From an uncultured Neomegalonema sp. (lineage in GTDB: Bacteria; Pseudomonadota; Alphaproteobacteria; Rhodobacterales; Rhodobacteraceae): a stretch of 61,640 nt of DNA. Below the pieces are notes generated by a model. The model was given only the letters and a program-made list of their open reading frames with translations, searched no databases and was not told the origin of the DNA. Position 1 is the first letter of the stretch, and each line of letters opens with the position of its first letter. Location of the stretch: NCBI GenBank assembly GCA_937958625.1, contig CALGNO010000174.1, positions 1 to 61,640 on the forward strand, read 5' to 3'. The position numbers and the translations under genes were made by a program. Shown one piece after another: positions 44,572 through 55,160 of the stretch.

Positions 44572-45876
44572 TTAGCTGCGCGTGGCGCTTTCGCATCGGG
44601 GTGTCCATTGCGTCTTGGTCAGGCCCCAGCGACTATCGAGGGGGGCGTGGGGGTCTGAGACCATGCGGCCCCCGTCCAGCCCGCGCCAGACCTCGCGCAA
44701 GGTGATCTGACGCCCGCCGCGAATGTCGAAAGGAACCGCGCAATACGCCCCCATTTCCTGCTCGCTGAGACGGTCGGAGGGATCGTAGAGAGCCTCGATC
44801 ACCGGCTTGAGGCTGAAATTTTCATTCTGCCAATCGGGGCTTTGGGTCAGGGCGCGCAGGAGTTTGAATTGTCCCGCCAGCTTCTTGTCACGCGAGGGGG
44901 TCGAATGTTCGGCATATTCGCCGAAAGTCATGCACTGACGACCCATATTCGCGTCGATATGGCCGAGATAGGCCTGGCTCTGGTTGACGATGTCGACGCG
45001 CTGGATCGTGTAATCGCAGAGCGAGGCAAACAGGCGCTCGGCCTTTGCGCCCAGCGGTTCCTTGATGCTGGCCAGCGCGGTCTGGGTCGCGAGGGCAAAG
45101 GCCTCGCGGTCACCGCCCATGGACGCGGCGATTTTCCATTGCTCGGTGGACGCCCCCGGCACGCGGGTCGGCGGCGTGCGCAGATGTTCGGCTGATTTGA
45201 ACCGGCGATAGCCGTCCCGGAACAGCTTGTCCTCCGGCACTTCGGCGGGGAAATCGTTGATCTCGGCCATTACCCGCCATGCGCGCGGCGAGGAATGGGA
45301 GAGGGTCGTCATGGCCCCGGTCGGATCAATATCCTTGACGATATAGGCGTGGTTGCGCGGCAGCAGGAACATATCCCCCGGCTGCACATCCTCCAGCGCG
45401 ATGGGATAGGTGTCGTTGACCAGATGGATGGTCGCGGTGATGTCGCTGACGAATTCGATGAAGGCGCGGACCTTGTCGATCTCGGTATATTCCGGCCCCT
45501 GATAGGTTTTCCACGTCCCATCGTCGTTTTCATGACGCAGGGTTTCGCGGAACCCGTCCCACTTGTCGATTTCGTTGGTCAGGATGCGCCCATTGCGGTG
45601 GTCGTTGATCGCGAAGGGCAGGCTTTCCTTATACGCATAGATGATCCGCATCGCGTAGATCGCATCGGAGCAATCGAGGGCGAGGCCGAAAATCGCCTTG
45701 TCCTCTGGCTTGTGGAACGTGTCCTTGGTGAAATCCGTCCGAACCCACTCGCGAAAGCCCTGCTCATACGTGCTGTTCCAGTTGTTCGTGGCGGTCCAGA
45801 CATCGGCATGGGCCGCCGAGCCGAGGCCAAGGGTCACGCAGGTCGTTGCCAGCAGGCGTTTCATGAAGCGGCGCAT
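44572..45876 (-). CDS. Exported hypothetical protein, possible NlpC/P60-like cysteine hydrolase
   Basis: Protein of 434 residues with a signal peptide (MRRFMKRLLATTCVTLGLGSAAHA). A Cys in LALDCSDAIYAMRIIYA (near 67) and a His in LPRNHAYIVKDIDPTG (near 180) have the spacing and local context (a -GDMFLL- strand before the His) of NlpC/P60-type papain-like hydrolases. I do not recognise a named family. The C-terminal half (about 250-434) is helical and unknown. ATG 45876 follows AAGGAAA. It may act on peptidoglycan or another periplasmic substrate; this is inference. Confidence 0.65.
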   Translation of the reverse strand: MRRFMKRLLATTCVTLGLGSAAHADVWTATNNWNSTYEQGFREWVRTDFTKDTFHKPEDKAIFGLALDCSDAIYAMRIIYAYKESLPFAINDHRNGRILTNEIDKWDGFRETLRHENDDGTWKTYQGPEYTEIDKVRAFIEFVSDITATIHLVNDTYPIALEDVQPGDMFLLPRNHAYIVKDIDPTGAMTTLSHSSPRAWRVMAEINDFPAEVPEDKLFRDGYRRFKSAEHLRTPPTRVPGASTEQWKIAASMGGDREAFALATQTALASIKEPLGAKAERLFASLCDYTIQRVDIVNQSQAYLGHIDANMGRQCMTFGEYAEHSTPSRDKKLAGQFKLLRALTQSPDWQNENFSLKPVIEALYDPSDRLSEQEMGAYCAVPFDIRGGRQITLREVWRGLDGGRMVSDPHAPLDSRWGLTKTQWTPRCESATRS

Positions 45877-45972
45877 CGGCGTTTCCTTCGAATAACTCGA
45901 ACAATCAATGTTTACGCGGTCGGCATGTTCCGGGCAAATGAAAGCCGGAGAGTCAAGCGATTGTGAGGCATA

Positions 45973-46008
45973 ATAAAACGCCCTCCCCGCGTAAAACGGG
46001 AAGGGCGT
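45973..46008 (-). terminator. Terminator of ndk
   Basis: On the minus strand, CGCCCTTCCCG, a TTTTACG loop and CGGGGAGGGCG pair with one bulge, followed by TTTTATTATG. It starts about 27 bases after the ndk stop. Confidence 0.8.
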
Positions 46009-46035
46009 GAGCCGCAAGATCTGGATTTGAGCCGA

Positions 46036-46458
46036 TCAGCCGACGATTTCGTCATCCTTGAAGAAGAACGCGATCTCGATTGCCGCGTTTTCAAGGCTGT
46101 CGGAGCCGTGCACCGAGTTCTCGCCGACCGAATCCGCGAATTCTGCGCGGACGGTTCCGGCGGCGGCATCGGCGGGGTTGGTTGCGCCCATGACATCGCG
46201 GTGCAGGGCGACGGCGTTTTCCGCCTCCAGAACCTGCACGGAAACCGGCGAGCGGGACATGAAGGTGGTCAGTTCGTCATAGAACGGGCGCTCGGCGTGC
46301 ACTTCGTAGAATTTGCCGGCCATGTCCTTGGACATATGCAGGCGCTTTTGGGCGACGACGCGCAGGCCGGCATCCTCAAATTTCTTGATGATCGCCCCGG
46401 TGACGTTCTTTTCGGTGGCATCGGGTTTGATAATGGAAAGCGTGCGTTCAACGGCCAT
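46036..46458 (-). CDS. ndk: Nucleoside diphosphate kinase
   Basis: Enzyme of 140 residues that equilibrates nucleoside di- and triphosphates through a phosphohistidine. The start [18 protein letters not shown] and the active-site NSVHGSDS (His near 117) are diagnostic. ATG 46458 is used; the track's 28 extra codons are in the leader. It is divergent from the subtilisin-like gene, with 189 bases between them for promoters. Confidence 0.96.
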   Translation of the reverse strand: MAVERTLSIIKPDATEKNVTGAIIKKFEDAGLRVVAQKRLHMSKDMAGKFYEVHAERPFYDELTTFMSRSPVSVQVLEAENAVALHRDVMGATNPADAAAGTVRAEFADSVGENSVHGSDSLENAAIEIAFFFKDDEIVG

Positions 46459-46647
46459 CGGGCTGCTCCAGTCAGAAAAAAGGGCGCGGCAAGGCGCGCG
46501 CCGAACTCGGGTTCGCGCGGCGCTTACCATGCTGCACTGCAAGAGGGAAGGGGCCTGAGCAATCAGGGCCGGTGTTCAGGCGGCCTTCGTTTGCGTGACT
46601 CTCGTTTTAATGGAATAATATATCCATTACACATCCGGGAGAAGAAA

Positions 46648-47787
46648 ATGCCAGCGCCCGCTGACGGATGGAACCTCGATCTCGTGCGCGCGCCCGAGGC
46701 TTGGCAACGGCTGGTCCCCAGCGGCGAGCCGCGCGACATCGTCTGGAACGGGGTCGAGGTCGCGCATCTGGATACCGGCTGGACCAATCACGGGGTCTTC
46801 GGCGATCTGGCCTCCACCTGGATTCGCGTCGATGACGGCATCAACTACATCGAACCCGGCAAACGCCCCGAAGACCCGATCAGCGCCTCGGCCTTTTCCG
46901 GTGGCCATGGCACGCGGACCCTGTCGGTACTGTGCGGCGATGCGCGCGAGGATCGGCGACTGGGGGCCAATCGTTCGCGCATGGGCGTTGCCCCCGGCCT
47001 GCCCGCAATTCCCTATCGGGTATCCGACAGCGTTGTGCTGGCCACCATGGAGCGTCGGCGCAGTGTGGCGATGGCGGTGCGCGATGCGGTCTTGCGTCAG
47101 GGCGCGGAGGTCATCTCGACCAGCCTCGGCTTTCCGCAACTGTCGATCTTTCAGCGACATATGGGGTCGGCTGTCGATCTCGCCTATGAGGCGGGCGTCA
47201 TCGTCGTCGGCGCAGCAGGCCAACCCCTCGATCGCGTCTCGTTTCCGGGGCGCTTCTGGCGCAGCATCGGTGTGGGCGGCGTGCGCTCGGATGGTCAGAT
47301 TTATCAGCGCTACGACGCCTCGGATCACCAGTATCTCGACGTCTGGGGTCCGGCGGACGAAATTTTCCTTGCCCAGACCCAACGCGCCAGTGGCCGCAAG
47401 GTGTTTCGTGTCGGGCGATCCTCGGAGGATGAGGATAGCCACTCTGCCGCCGGGTCGCTCGCCGGGTCTTTCGCCGCCGCCAGCGCCGCTATCAGCGCCA
47501 AGGGCAACGGCACGTCCTACGCCACCGTGCATGTTTCTGCCGCCGCCGCACTCTGGTGGCAGCATCGCGGCGCGGAAATCGAGCACGCCTATGGCCGGAA
47601 CCGCTGGCAAATCGTCGAGGCATTCCGGGCGCTACTGAAACAGACCGCCCGCCCTATCACGGCAAGGCAAAGCGCACCGACCAACGGCACCGGCATCCTC
47701 GATATTGCCGCCCTGCTCGACGCCGACCTGCCCGCCCCCAGCAGTCTGAAGCGCGAAGATCGTATCGCTGCCGGTCAGATTTTCTGA
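46648..47787 (+). CDS. Subtilisin-like (S8) serine protease without signal peptide
   Basis: Protein of 379 residues with the subtilase triad: Asp in VEVAHLDTGWTNH (near 37), His in SGGHGTRTLSVL (near 83) and Ser in GNGTSYATVHVSAAAAL (near 293). No signal peptide, propeptide or membrane segment is visible, so it would be cytoplasmic unless exported by another route. A Ser/Ala-rich stretch (about 265-285) precedes the nucleophile. ATG 46648 follows GGGAGAAG; the track ORF runs back through ndk in antisense. Substrate unknown. Confidence 0.8.
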   Translation: MPAPADGWNLDLVRAPEAWQRLVPSGEPRDIVWNGVEVAHLDTGWTNHGVFGDLASTWIRVDDGINYIEPGKRPEDPISASAFSGGHGTRTLSVLCGDAREDRRLGANRSRMGVAPGLPAIPYRVSDSVVLATMERRRSVAMAVRDAVLRQGAEVISTSLGFPQLSIFQRHMGSAVDLAYEAGVIVVGAAGQPLDRVSFPGRFWRSIGVGGVRSDGQIYQRYDASDHQYLDVWGPADEIFLAQTQRASGRKVFRVGRSSEDEDSHSAAGSLAGSFAAASAAISAKGNGTSYATVHVSAAAALWWQHRGAEIEHAYGRNRWQIVEAFRALLKQTARPITARQSAPTNGTGILDIAALLDADLPAPSSLKREDRIAAGQIF

Positions 47788-47790
47788 AGA

Positions 47791-48198
47791 TCAGGAACTG
47801 GCGACCTTGCGGGCAAGATCCTGCTTGAAGGCCGTGTCGAAACCCGCCGCGATAGCGTCATTGTCTCGCAACAGCGCGCGCAGTTCTTCGATTTCCCAAC
47901 TCACGATCCGCCCGCCCTTGTCGAGCGTAACCGTGGCCGAGGCAACGTCGTCGAGGACAAAGGCGGTCTCACCGACAAAAATCCCCGGCCCGATCCGGCG
48001 GATACGCCCCGCCTTTTCAAGCAGCATATCGCCCTCGATCACATAGCAAAGACGGCGCGGCATCGACCCTTCGACGGTCAATTCGGTGCGCGGAGGAATG
48101 ACGTCGATGGTCGCAATCTCGATCAGGGCATCGACATCGGCCTCGCCCAGTTCCGGCAAGGCGCGGAAGAATGCAAAATCGTCATCCGTCTGCGTCAT
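47791..48198 (-). CDS. Cyclic nucleotide-binding domain protein without DNA-binding domain
   Basis: Protein of 135 residues consisting almost wholly of a Crp-like cNMP-binding fold: FFRALPELGEADVDALIEIA, then PPRTELTVEGSMPRRLCYVIEGDMLL, then GIFVGETAFVLDD where Crp has the phosphate-binding GELAL. There is no C-terminal helix-turn-helix, so it is not a Crp regulator. Whether it binds a nucleotide is uncertain. It ends 3 bases from the convergent subtilisin-like gene. Confidence 0.78.
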   Translation of the reverse strand: MTQTDDDFAFFRALPELGEADVDALIEIATIDVIPPRTELTVEGSMPRRLCYVIEGDMLLEKAGRIRRIGPGIFVGETAFVLDDVASATVTLDKGGRIVSWEIEELRALLRDNDAIAAGFDTAFKQDLARKVASS

Positions 48199-48265
48199 TC
48201 AAAGCATCCCATCGCATCCACCCGCCGGGTCAGGATACCACGGGCGGGTCAGATCGGCATAGCCG

Positions 48266-49018
48266 TCATCTGGCGGTAAAGCCACCATCGACCATCAGAA
48301 TCTGTCCCGTCACATAATCAGACGCGGGCGAACAGAAAAAGAGGGCGGGGCCGACAATATCCGCCATCGTCCCGTTGCGACCGATGCAGGTCTGTTCGGC
48401 ATTGCGCGCCGCTCGCTCGGCATCGGCGAAGACGGGCGCGGTCAACTCCGTCGGAAAGAACCCCGGCCCCAGCGCATTGGCGGTGATTCCATCGGGCGAC
48501 CAAGCATGCGCCATCGCGCGGGTCAGTTGCGCAATCCCGCCCTTCGATGCGCCATACGCCAGACCGCCGGGAAAGGCACGGGTTGTCTGGAGCGAAGCAA
48601 AATTCACGATCCGGCCCCAGCCCTTAGCCTTCATCGCGGGCACCATCGCCTGGGCCAGAAAGAACGGCACGGCGAGATTGAGGTCGAGGGTGATCTGCCA
48701 GCCCTCGGGGGTCACATCATCCGCGCCCTGCCGGGTATTGATCCCCGCAGCATTGACCAGAATATCCGGCGCGCCGAAGGGCTCGGCAATGCGCGGGGCG
48801 AGGGCCGTTGCATCCTCGGGATTGGAAAGGTCAGCGGCGAGGATCGCGGTCTCGCCCTTGGTCTGAGCCGCCCAATCCTCCAACGCCCCCTGTCGCCGGG
48901 CCACCCCGACCACACTGGCCCCGGCCTCGGCCAGTGCCGAAGCAACTGCGCGGCCAAGGCCACCCGACGCGCCGGTGACACAGGCCACGCGGCCCTCAAC
49001 GGAAAACCGCTCAGACAT
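48266..49018 (-). CDS. Short-chain dehydrogenase/reductase
   Basis: Oxidoreductase of 250 residues with cofactor motif TGASGGLGRAVA, the NNAG equivalent NAAGIN, and the catalytic Ser and Tyr-x3-Lys (NFASLQTT, then YGASKGG near 155). The ending DYVTGQILMVDGGFTAR is typical of the gluconate 5-dehydrogenase/KduD-like group. Substrate not predictable. Upstream on the same strand are the DUF2125 gene and a HisD/HpsN-like dehydrogenase, so a sulfonate or sugar alcohol role is conceivable but unproven. Confidence 0.85.
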   Translation of the reverse strand: MSERFSVEGRVACVTGASGGLGRAVASALAEAGASVVGVARRQGALEDWAAQTKGETAILAADLSNPEDATALAPRIAEPFGAPDILVNAAGINTRQGADDVTPEGWQITLDLNLAVPFFLAQAMVPAMKAKGWGRIVNFASLQTTRAFPGGLAYGASKGGIAQLTRAMAHAWSPDGITANALGPGFFPTELTAPVFADAERAARNAEQTCIGRNGTMADIVGPALFFCSPASDYVTGQILMVDGGFTAR

Positions 49019-49095
49019 CGAGGGCCACGCGGCGTGAGGACATCATCATCGGCTCCAAAAAATAACGGGGCCGGAAAACCAGCCCCGCAAAGACA

Positions 49096-50469
49096 TTACT
49101 GCATACCCGGCAGAGGCATAACCGGGGCACCGTTGACCTTGAGCATCGGGCCATCGGTTTCGATGTCGAAGATCAGCTCGCCATCGTCACCCTCTTTGCC
49201 GAGCTGTCCGGCCATGCCCTGAATCATCATTGCTTCCTGATCGCCGAACATGCCGGCCTTTTGGGCGCTGGCCACGAAATCAGCGAGGCCGAGGACGGTG
49301 ACATACGCGCTGCCCTCGGGCACGGTGCCCTTCAGCGCGCCTTCACCGGTGGCATCGATCTTGAGGCCAAGGCCGTCAAAGGCGATCTCGTTGATCTTCA
49401 TGCCCGTGGGGATCAGCGGCGGCATCCCGCTCATTTCCGCCTCGGCGATCGCGTCGGGGTCCATCAGCGACACCATCATCATCGCCTGCATCTGCAAGTC
49501 GATCATCACCCGGGTGATTTCACGCGGGAAGGCATTGTCGGGATCGGCCATGGCCCAGATATTGTCGCTGAGTTCCAGCCCCTCCAGCCCGATCTTATAG
49601 GCAATGTCCTGGGGTTCGGGCGCGGGTTCGGTCGGCATGGCAATGCCGACTTCCATCTTGGATGCCGAGGCCTGAACCGGCATTGGTGCCGTCATGTCCA
49701 TTTCGAAGTCGTTGATGACGGCATTGCTCGACATGGTGCCCTTGCCGATGACGGCATCGGCTGTCGTCTGACCAAAGGCCGCCGTCATGGCCATATCTTC
49801 ACCGTCGAGCGCTTCGCCGGTGATCGCAAAATCCAGGGTCATCTCGTCGAGCGTATAGTCATAGGACACGTCGAGGGTCTGAATATCGGTCCAGTCCTGA
49901 TCGGACGCCGCCTCGCCGGAAATATCCAGACCCTTGCCGTCGATCATGTAGGTCAGTTCCATGCCCTCTTCGGCGAGCTGTGCCGAATCGACCGCCGCGC
50001 TCATACCGTCGGCGGTGCCCTTGAAGGTCATGCGGTCGCCGTCGCGGACGAAATTTGAGCTCATGTTATCGTAAAGCATCTCGACGGTCATCTCGACCGG
50101 CTCATCCCCGCCCTCGGGGTTTGGAAAGCCGATGGTCATGTTCATCGTATCCATGGTGAACGTGACATCGTCATCACCGTCTTTCTCGACCTCGATCCAT
50201 GGAATCATGATCGTGTAATCCAGCGAAACGGTCTCGGCGGATTCGGGGTCGGCGACTTCCTGAGTCATGGAAAAGGTCAGGTCTTCGGTGCGCCCTTCTT
50301 CCAGATTCCAGGGGAAATTGGCCATATCCAGACCGGCCTTGGTTTCCTTGGCCAGCACGACGGCAGAGCCGCCCTCCAATGTGGCCGGTCCCTTGGCAAG
50401 CACGCTCTCGCTCGTCAGCAAGGCACCGCTGGCGGCAAGCGCGGCGACGGCAATAATCGTTTTATTCAT
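49096..50469 (-). CDS. DUF2125 domain exported protein
   Basis: Protein of 457 residues with a Sec signal (MNKTIIAVAALAASGALLTSESVLA). The mature protein is acidic and beta-rich, with repeated amphipathic strands such as LTFSMTQEVAD and DVTFTMDTMNMTIGFPNP. It matches what I know of DUF2125, a family frequent in Rhodobacteraceae; the second half has GLEGLELSDNIWAMADP and KINEIAFDGLGLKIDATGEG. Periplasmic; function unknown. Confidence 0.75.
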   Translation of the reverse strand: MNKTIIAVAALAASGALLTSESVLAKGPATLEGGSAVVLAKETKAGLDMANFPWNLEEGRTEDLTFSMTQEVADPESAETVSLDYTIMIPWIEVEKDGDDDVTFTMDTMNMTIGFPNPEGGDEPVEMTVEMLYDNMSSNFVRDGDRMTFKGTADGMSAAVDSAQLAEEGMELTYMIDGKGLDISGEAASDQDWTDIQTLDVSYDYTLDEMTLDFAITGEALDGEDMAMTAAFGQTTADAVIGKGTMSSNAVINDFEMDMTAPMPVQASASKMEVGIAMPTEPAPEPQDIAYKIGLEGLELSDNIWAMADPDNAFPREITRVMIDLQMQAMMMVSLMDPDAIAEAEMSGMPPLIPTGMKINEIAFDGLGLKIDATGEGALKGTVPEGSAYVTVLGLADFVASAQKAGMFGDQEAMMIQGMAGQLGKEGDDGELIFDIETDGPMLKVNGAPVMPLPGMQ

Positions 50470-50600
50470 AACACGGATCCCCCGGTACTTTTCCTACGAC
50501 GGCCACAAGCATATCGCGCCCGGCGACCTTCGCACAGGTTCAATATGCCCAATGTGGCCGGTAAATGGCGTCAATCCTAGCCATTTACCGAGGCGCGGGG

Positions 50601-51908
50601 TCAGTCGGCGGCGGAAAGATCGAAATTCTCGCCGGGGAAATATTTCGCCAGACGCACATCGCCCGTACGGGCATGGCCCTCCATCCCCTCCAGCCGCGAG
50701 ATGCGGGCGCAGGACTGCGCAACCTCGCGATTGGCCTCGCGGGACATGCGCTGCCACGTCACCGTTTTCATGAACTTGTGGACCGAAAGCCCGCCGGAAT
50801 ACTTCGCCGCACCCTTCGTGGGCAGAACGTGGTTCGTACCGGAACACTTGTCGCCATAGGCCACGGTGGTTTCCTCGCCGAGGAACAGCGAGCCATAGTT
50901 GCGCAGGCTCGCCAGCCACCAATCGAGGTCCGCCGCCTGCACCTGAAGATGTTCGGAGGCATAGCGGTCGGAAACCTCGACCACTTCTTCGCGGGTATCG
51001 CACACGATGATCTCGCCATAATCGGCCCACGCTGCCTCGGCGTTAAGGCGGTTGGTCTCGGGCAGCGTTGCGATCAGCTTGGGGACAATCTCGGCAACCT
51101 TTTCGGCCAGCGCGCGGTCGAGCGAGATGAGCCATGCGGGCGAGTTATAGCCATGTTCGGCCTGACCCACGAGGTCGGCGGCAACAATTTCCGCATCGGC
51201 CTCGGCATCGGCAATCACCATGGTCTCGGTCGGTCCGGCAAACATGTCGATGCCGACCCGGCCATAGAGAATCCGCTTGGCCTCGGCGACGAACTGGTTG
51301 CCCGGCCCGACCAGAATATCCGCTGGCGGCGTCCCGAACAGACCAAAGGCCATCGAGGCCACACCCTGGACCCCGCCCAGATTGAGGATCGTGTCGGCAC
51401 CGCAGAGGTCGGCGGCATAGAGGATGGCGGGGTCGATGCCCTGTCCGGGTTTGGGCGGCGAGCAGACCGTGATGTGATCGACCTCGGCGACCTTTGCCGT
51501 CGTCACGGTCATGATGGCCGAGGCGATATGGGCATAGCGGCCACCGGGCACGTAGCAGCCCGCCGTCTGCATCGGAATCTGCTTTTGCCCCGCGATCAGA
51601 CCGGGGCGCAGCTCGATCTCGCAATCGGCGATGGTGGCTTTCTGCGCCTCGGCGAACAAACGGACGTTCTCATGGGCGTAGGCGATGTCATCCTTGAGTT
51701 TCTGGTTCACCTTGGCCACCGCCGACGCGCGGGCCTCGGCGCCGACCACGATGTCCTCGTCCCATTTGTCGAACTTGGCGGCGTATTCCGCCGCCTTCGC
51801 ATCGCCGCCCGCCTCGATCTCATTCAGCATAGCCTGCACGGTTGCCCGCACATCCTGCTCGCCCGTGGCGGAAGATTTGTCGGCTTTCTTGAGATAGGTG
51901 ACGGGCAT
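50601..51908 (-). CDS. HisD-family dehydrogenase, HpsN-like (sulfopropanediol 3-dehydrogenase or similar)
   Basis: Enzyme of 435 residues of the histidinol dehydrogenase fold: YVPGGRYAHIASAIMTV, AGPTETMVIAD, the zinc/catalytic region GQAEHGYNS, SEHLQ (Glu-His pair), SGTNHVLPT and SVHKFMK. It has no other his genes around it. The sequence TNHVLPTKGAAKYSGGLSVH is of the paralogous group containing HpsN, which oxidises 2,3-dihydroxypropane-1-sulfonate to sulfolactate, so histidine synthesis is unlikely to be its job. ATG 51908 follows AGAGG. The substrate needs testing. Confidence 0.75.
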   Translation of the reverse strand: MPVTYLKKADKSSATGEQDVRATVQAMLNEIEAGGDAKAAEYAAKFDKWDEDIVVGAEARASAVAKVNQKLKDDIAYAHENVRLFAEAQKATIADCEIELRPGLIAGQKQIPMQTAGCYVPGGRYAHIASAIMTVTTAKVAEVDHITVCSPPKPGQGIDPAILYAADLCGADTILNLGGVQGVASMAFGLFGTPPADILVGPGNQFVAEAKRILYGRVGIDMFAGPTETMVIADAEADAEIVAADLVGQAEHGYNSPAWLISLDRALAEKVAEIVPKLIATLPETNRLNAEAAWADYGEIIVCDTREEVVEVSDRYASEHLQVQAADLDWWLASLRNYGSLFLGEETTVAYGDKCSGTNHVLPTKGAAKYSGGLSVHKFMKTVTWQRMSREANREVAQSCARISRLEGMEGHARTGDVRLAKYFPGENFDLSAAD

Positions 51909-51973
51909 GACGCGACCTCTTATGTGAGAATTCATATATAAGACTGGTTAGAAACACCAACACAGCCTCCGGG

Positions 51974-52747
51974 TCAAGGGTCGCCTTTCGGTGGATTGCA
52001 GGATGCTGTGACGAGGCGATAGCCGAAGTCATATCCGTCCCGGTCCATCAGCGCGCCATATCGCTCGGCCCAGAGTCCGCTTTCGAAGTCGGCACGGAGG
52101 CGCTCGACCGAGGCCGTCACATCGCCCAGCGCCCAAAAGCTCGACATCGCCGCACGGATTCGGGGGTCGAGATACGCTTCGGGACGCCGCCAATACGCGC
52201 CGAGGAACCCGTCGGTACAGTCATGGGGCACGGGCACAATCTCGACGGCGATGCCGCCAAGCCTCTGATCCAGTTCCGATAATCGGGGCATCTGTGCATC
52301 ATCGAGCCGGACCAGACCCGGAAAGTAATCGGCGAGCCAATAGTCGCGCATTTCAGGATCGAACGTGAGAATCACGACGTTCTCGCGGGCCACCCGTCGC
52401 ATTTCCGCCAACCCGCGCGCCAGATCGACCCAGTGATGCACCGTCAGAATGGCAAGCGCCGCCTCAAAGCTGTCATCGGCAAAAGGAAGAGCCTCGGCGC
52501 GGCCACAGACGACCGGGGCTGCCCCTGCCGGACGCTGGGCAATCATCGTCATGGATGGTTCCACCGCCAGAACCGGACGATCATCGGGTTCATAAGACCC
52601 GCTGCCCGCCCCGATGTTCAGGACGCTGCACGCGGGGCCGAGGGCACGCAGAATCGTCGCCGCGATCCGGGCATCCGGTCTTCGCAGGTTGGCATAATCA
52701 ATGCCGATACTGTCATAGCAAAGGCCCATCGCAACCCGCTCGCCCAT
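51974..52747 (-). CDS. Class I SAM-dependent methyltransferase
   Basis: Protein of 257 residues. Motif I is LNIGAGSGSYE, the acidic loop AVEPS ends strand 2, and AEALPFADDSFEAALAILTVHHW is the UbiE-type motif around strands 3-4. The acceptor is unknown. The start ATG 52747 shares one base with the stop of the upstream flavoprotein gene (TGATG); the longer track start is inside that gene. Confidence 0.8.
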   Translation of the reverse strand: MGERVAMGLCYDSIGIDYANLRRPDARIAATILRALGPACSVLNIGAGSGSYEPDDRPVLAVEPSMTMIAQRPAGAAPVVCGRAEALPFADDSFEAALAILTVHHWVDLARGLAEMRRVARENVVILTFDPEMRDYWLADYFPGLVRLDDAQMPRLSELDQRLGGIAVEIVPVPHDCTDGFLGAYWRRPEAYLDPRIRAAMSSFWALGDVTASVERLRADFESGLWAERYGALMDRDGYDFGYRLVTASCNPPKGDP

Positions 52748-53634
52748 CAGCGAGACAGCAACGCGGCGGCCATCGCCCGCCCGCTCGTCCACGCATTCTC
52801 GACCCGCGCGCCGAGGCACCAGTCGCCGCCGACCAGCAGCGAGCCGTCCTCGGACTGCGCAAAATCGCGGCCCAGCGGCACGGTCGTCATGGCATAGCGC
52901 CAGCGATGGGCAGCGGCATGGGTCACCTCGGGCAAGGGGCCTCGTGCGGTACGAAGCAGGTCGAGTAGCCGCTGACAGGCCTCTTTTTTCTCAAGCTCCA
53001 GATGCGCCGTGCTCCAGTCGGGGGAGGCATGGACGACCCAGCAATCGGGTTCGGTGCCGCGCCCCGGCTTCGCGGAATTGCGTGCGATCCAAGCCAGATC
53101 GCCGTCGCGCGAGCGCGCCATCTCCGGCCAGTTCGGTGCGGTCCCGAACGCCACCATCAGCGTATAGCACGGCGCGACCTCGACCGATGCCAGCGCCTCG
53201 ATCATTTCAGGAAAAAGCACCCGGGCCTGCACCACGGGCACCGTCGAAATCAGCCGCTCGAAACGGTCTTTGCCAACGCGCCAGCCGCTCGCGTGCCGCT
53301 CGAGCGCGACCTCGGACCCGAGGCGAATGTCGAGGCCCGCCGCCATCGGTTTGACCAGCGCATTCATCGCCGGCGTGCCCACATGCCAGCCCTCGGGCGC
53401 ATCCGCAGGCTGCCAAGGCGCAGCGTGTTCCGCGAGATAGGCCCGGAAATCCGCGCCCCGGGCGGTGACGAACTGTGCCCCGTGGTCAAAGCGCAAGGCC
53501 CCCGCTCGCCGGGTCGCCAGCCGTCCGCCGACGCCGCGGCTCTTGTCGAACACAACCGGTGCATGGCCTGCATCGGCCAGCATCCGGGCACAGGACAGCC
53601 CGGCCATTCCCGCTCCGATAATTGCAGTTTTCAT
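52747..53634 (-). CDS. FAD/NAD(P)-dependent oxidoreductase, renalase-like
   Basis: Flavoprotein of 295 residues. The dinucleotide-binding motif is AIIGAGMAGLSCARMLADAGH and the GRLATRR segment follows, as in renalase-like amine oxidases. The C-terminal FAD contact is GDWCLGARVENAWTSGRAMA. Shorter than classical monoamine oxidases, as is usual for this group. Substrate unknown. It lies 9 bases downstream of glpK and could be cotranscribed with it. Confidence 0.8.
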   Translation of the reverse strand: MKTAIIGAGMAGLSCARMLADAGHAPVVFDKSRGVGGRLATRRAGALRFDHGAQFVTARGADFRAYLAEHAAPWQPADAPEGWHVGTPAMNALVKPMAAGLDIRLGSEVALERHASGWRVGKDRFERLISTVPVVQARVLFPEMIEALASVEVAPCYTLMVAFGTAPNWPEMARSRDGDLAWIARNSAKPGRGTEPDCWVVHASPDWSTAHLELEKKEACQRLLDLLRTARGPLPEVTHAAAHRWRYAMTTVPLGRDFAQSEDGSLLVGGDWCLGARVENAWTSGRAMAAALLSR

Positions 53635-53643
53635 GGTGCCATC

Positions 53644-55107
<1,464 letters not shown>

Positions 55108-55160
55108 GGGATGGCTCCGGTTGGGGACGTGAATTTGACGGAATGATCGTGCAGCGTCAG

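Noticed and set aside
50565-51941. Plus-strand ORF of 458 residues
   Set aside because: Antisense to the HisD-like gene, which has all catalytic motifs; the plus-strand product is low complexity.
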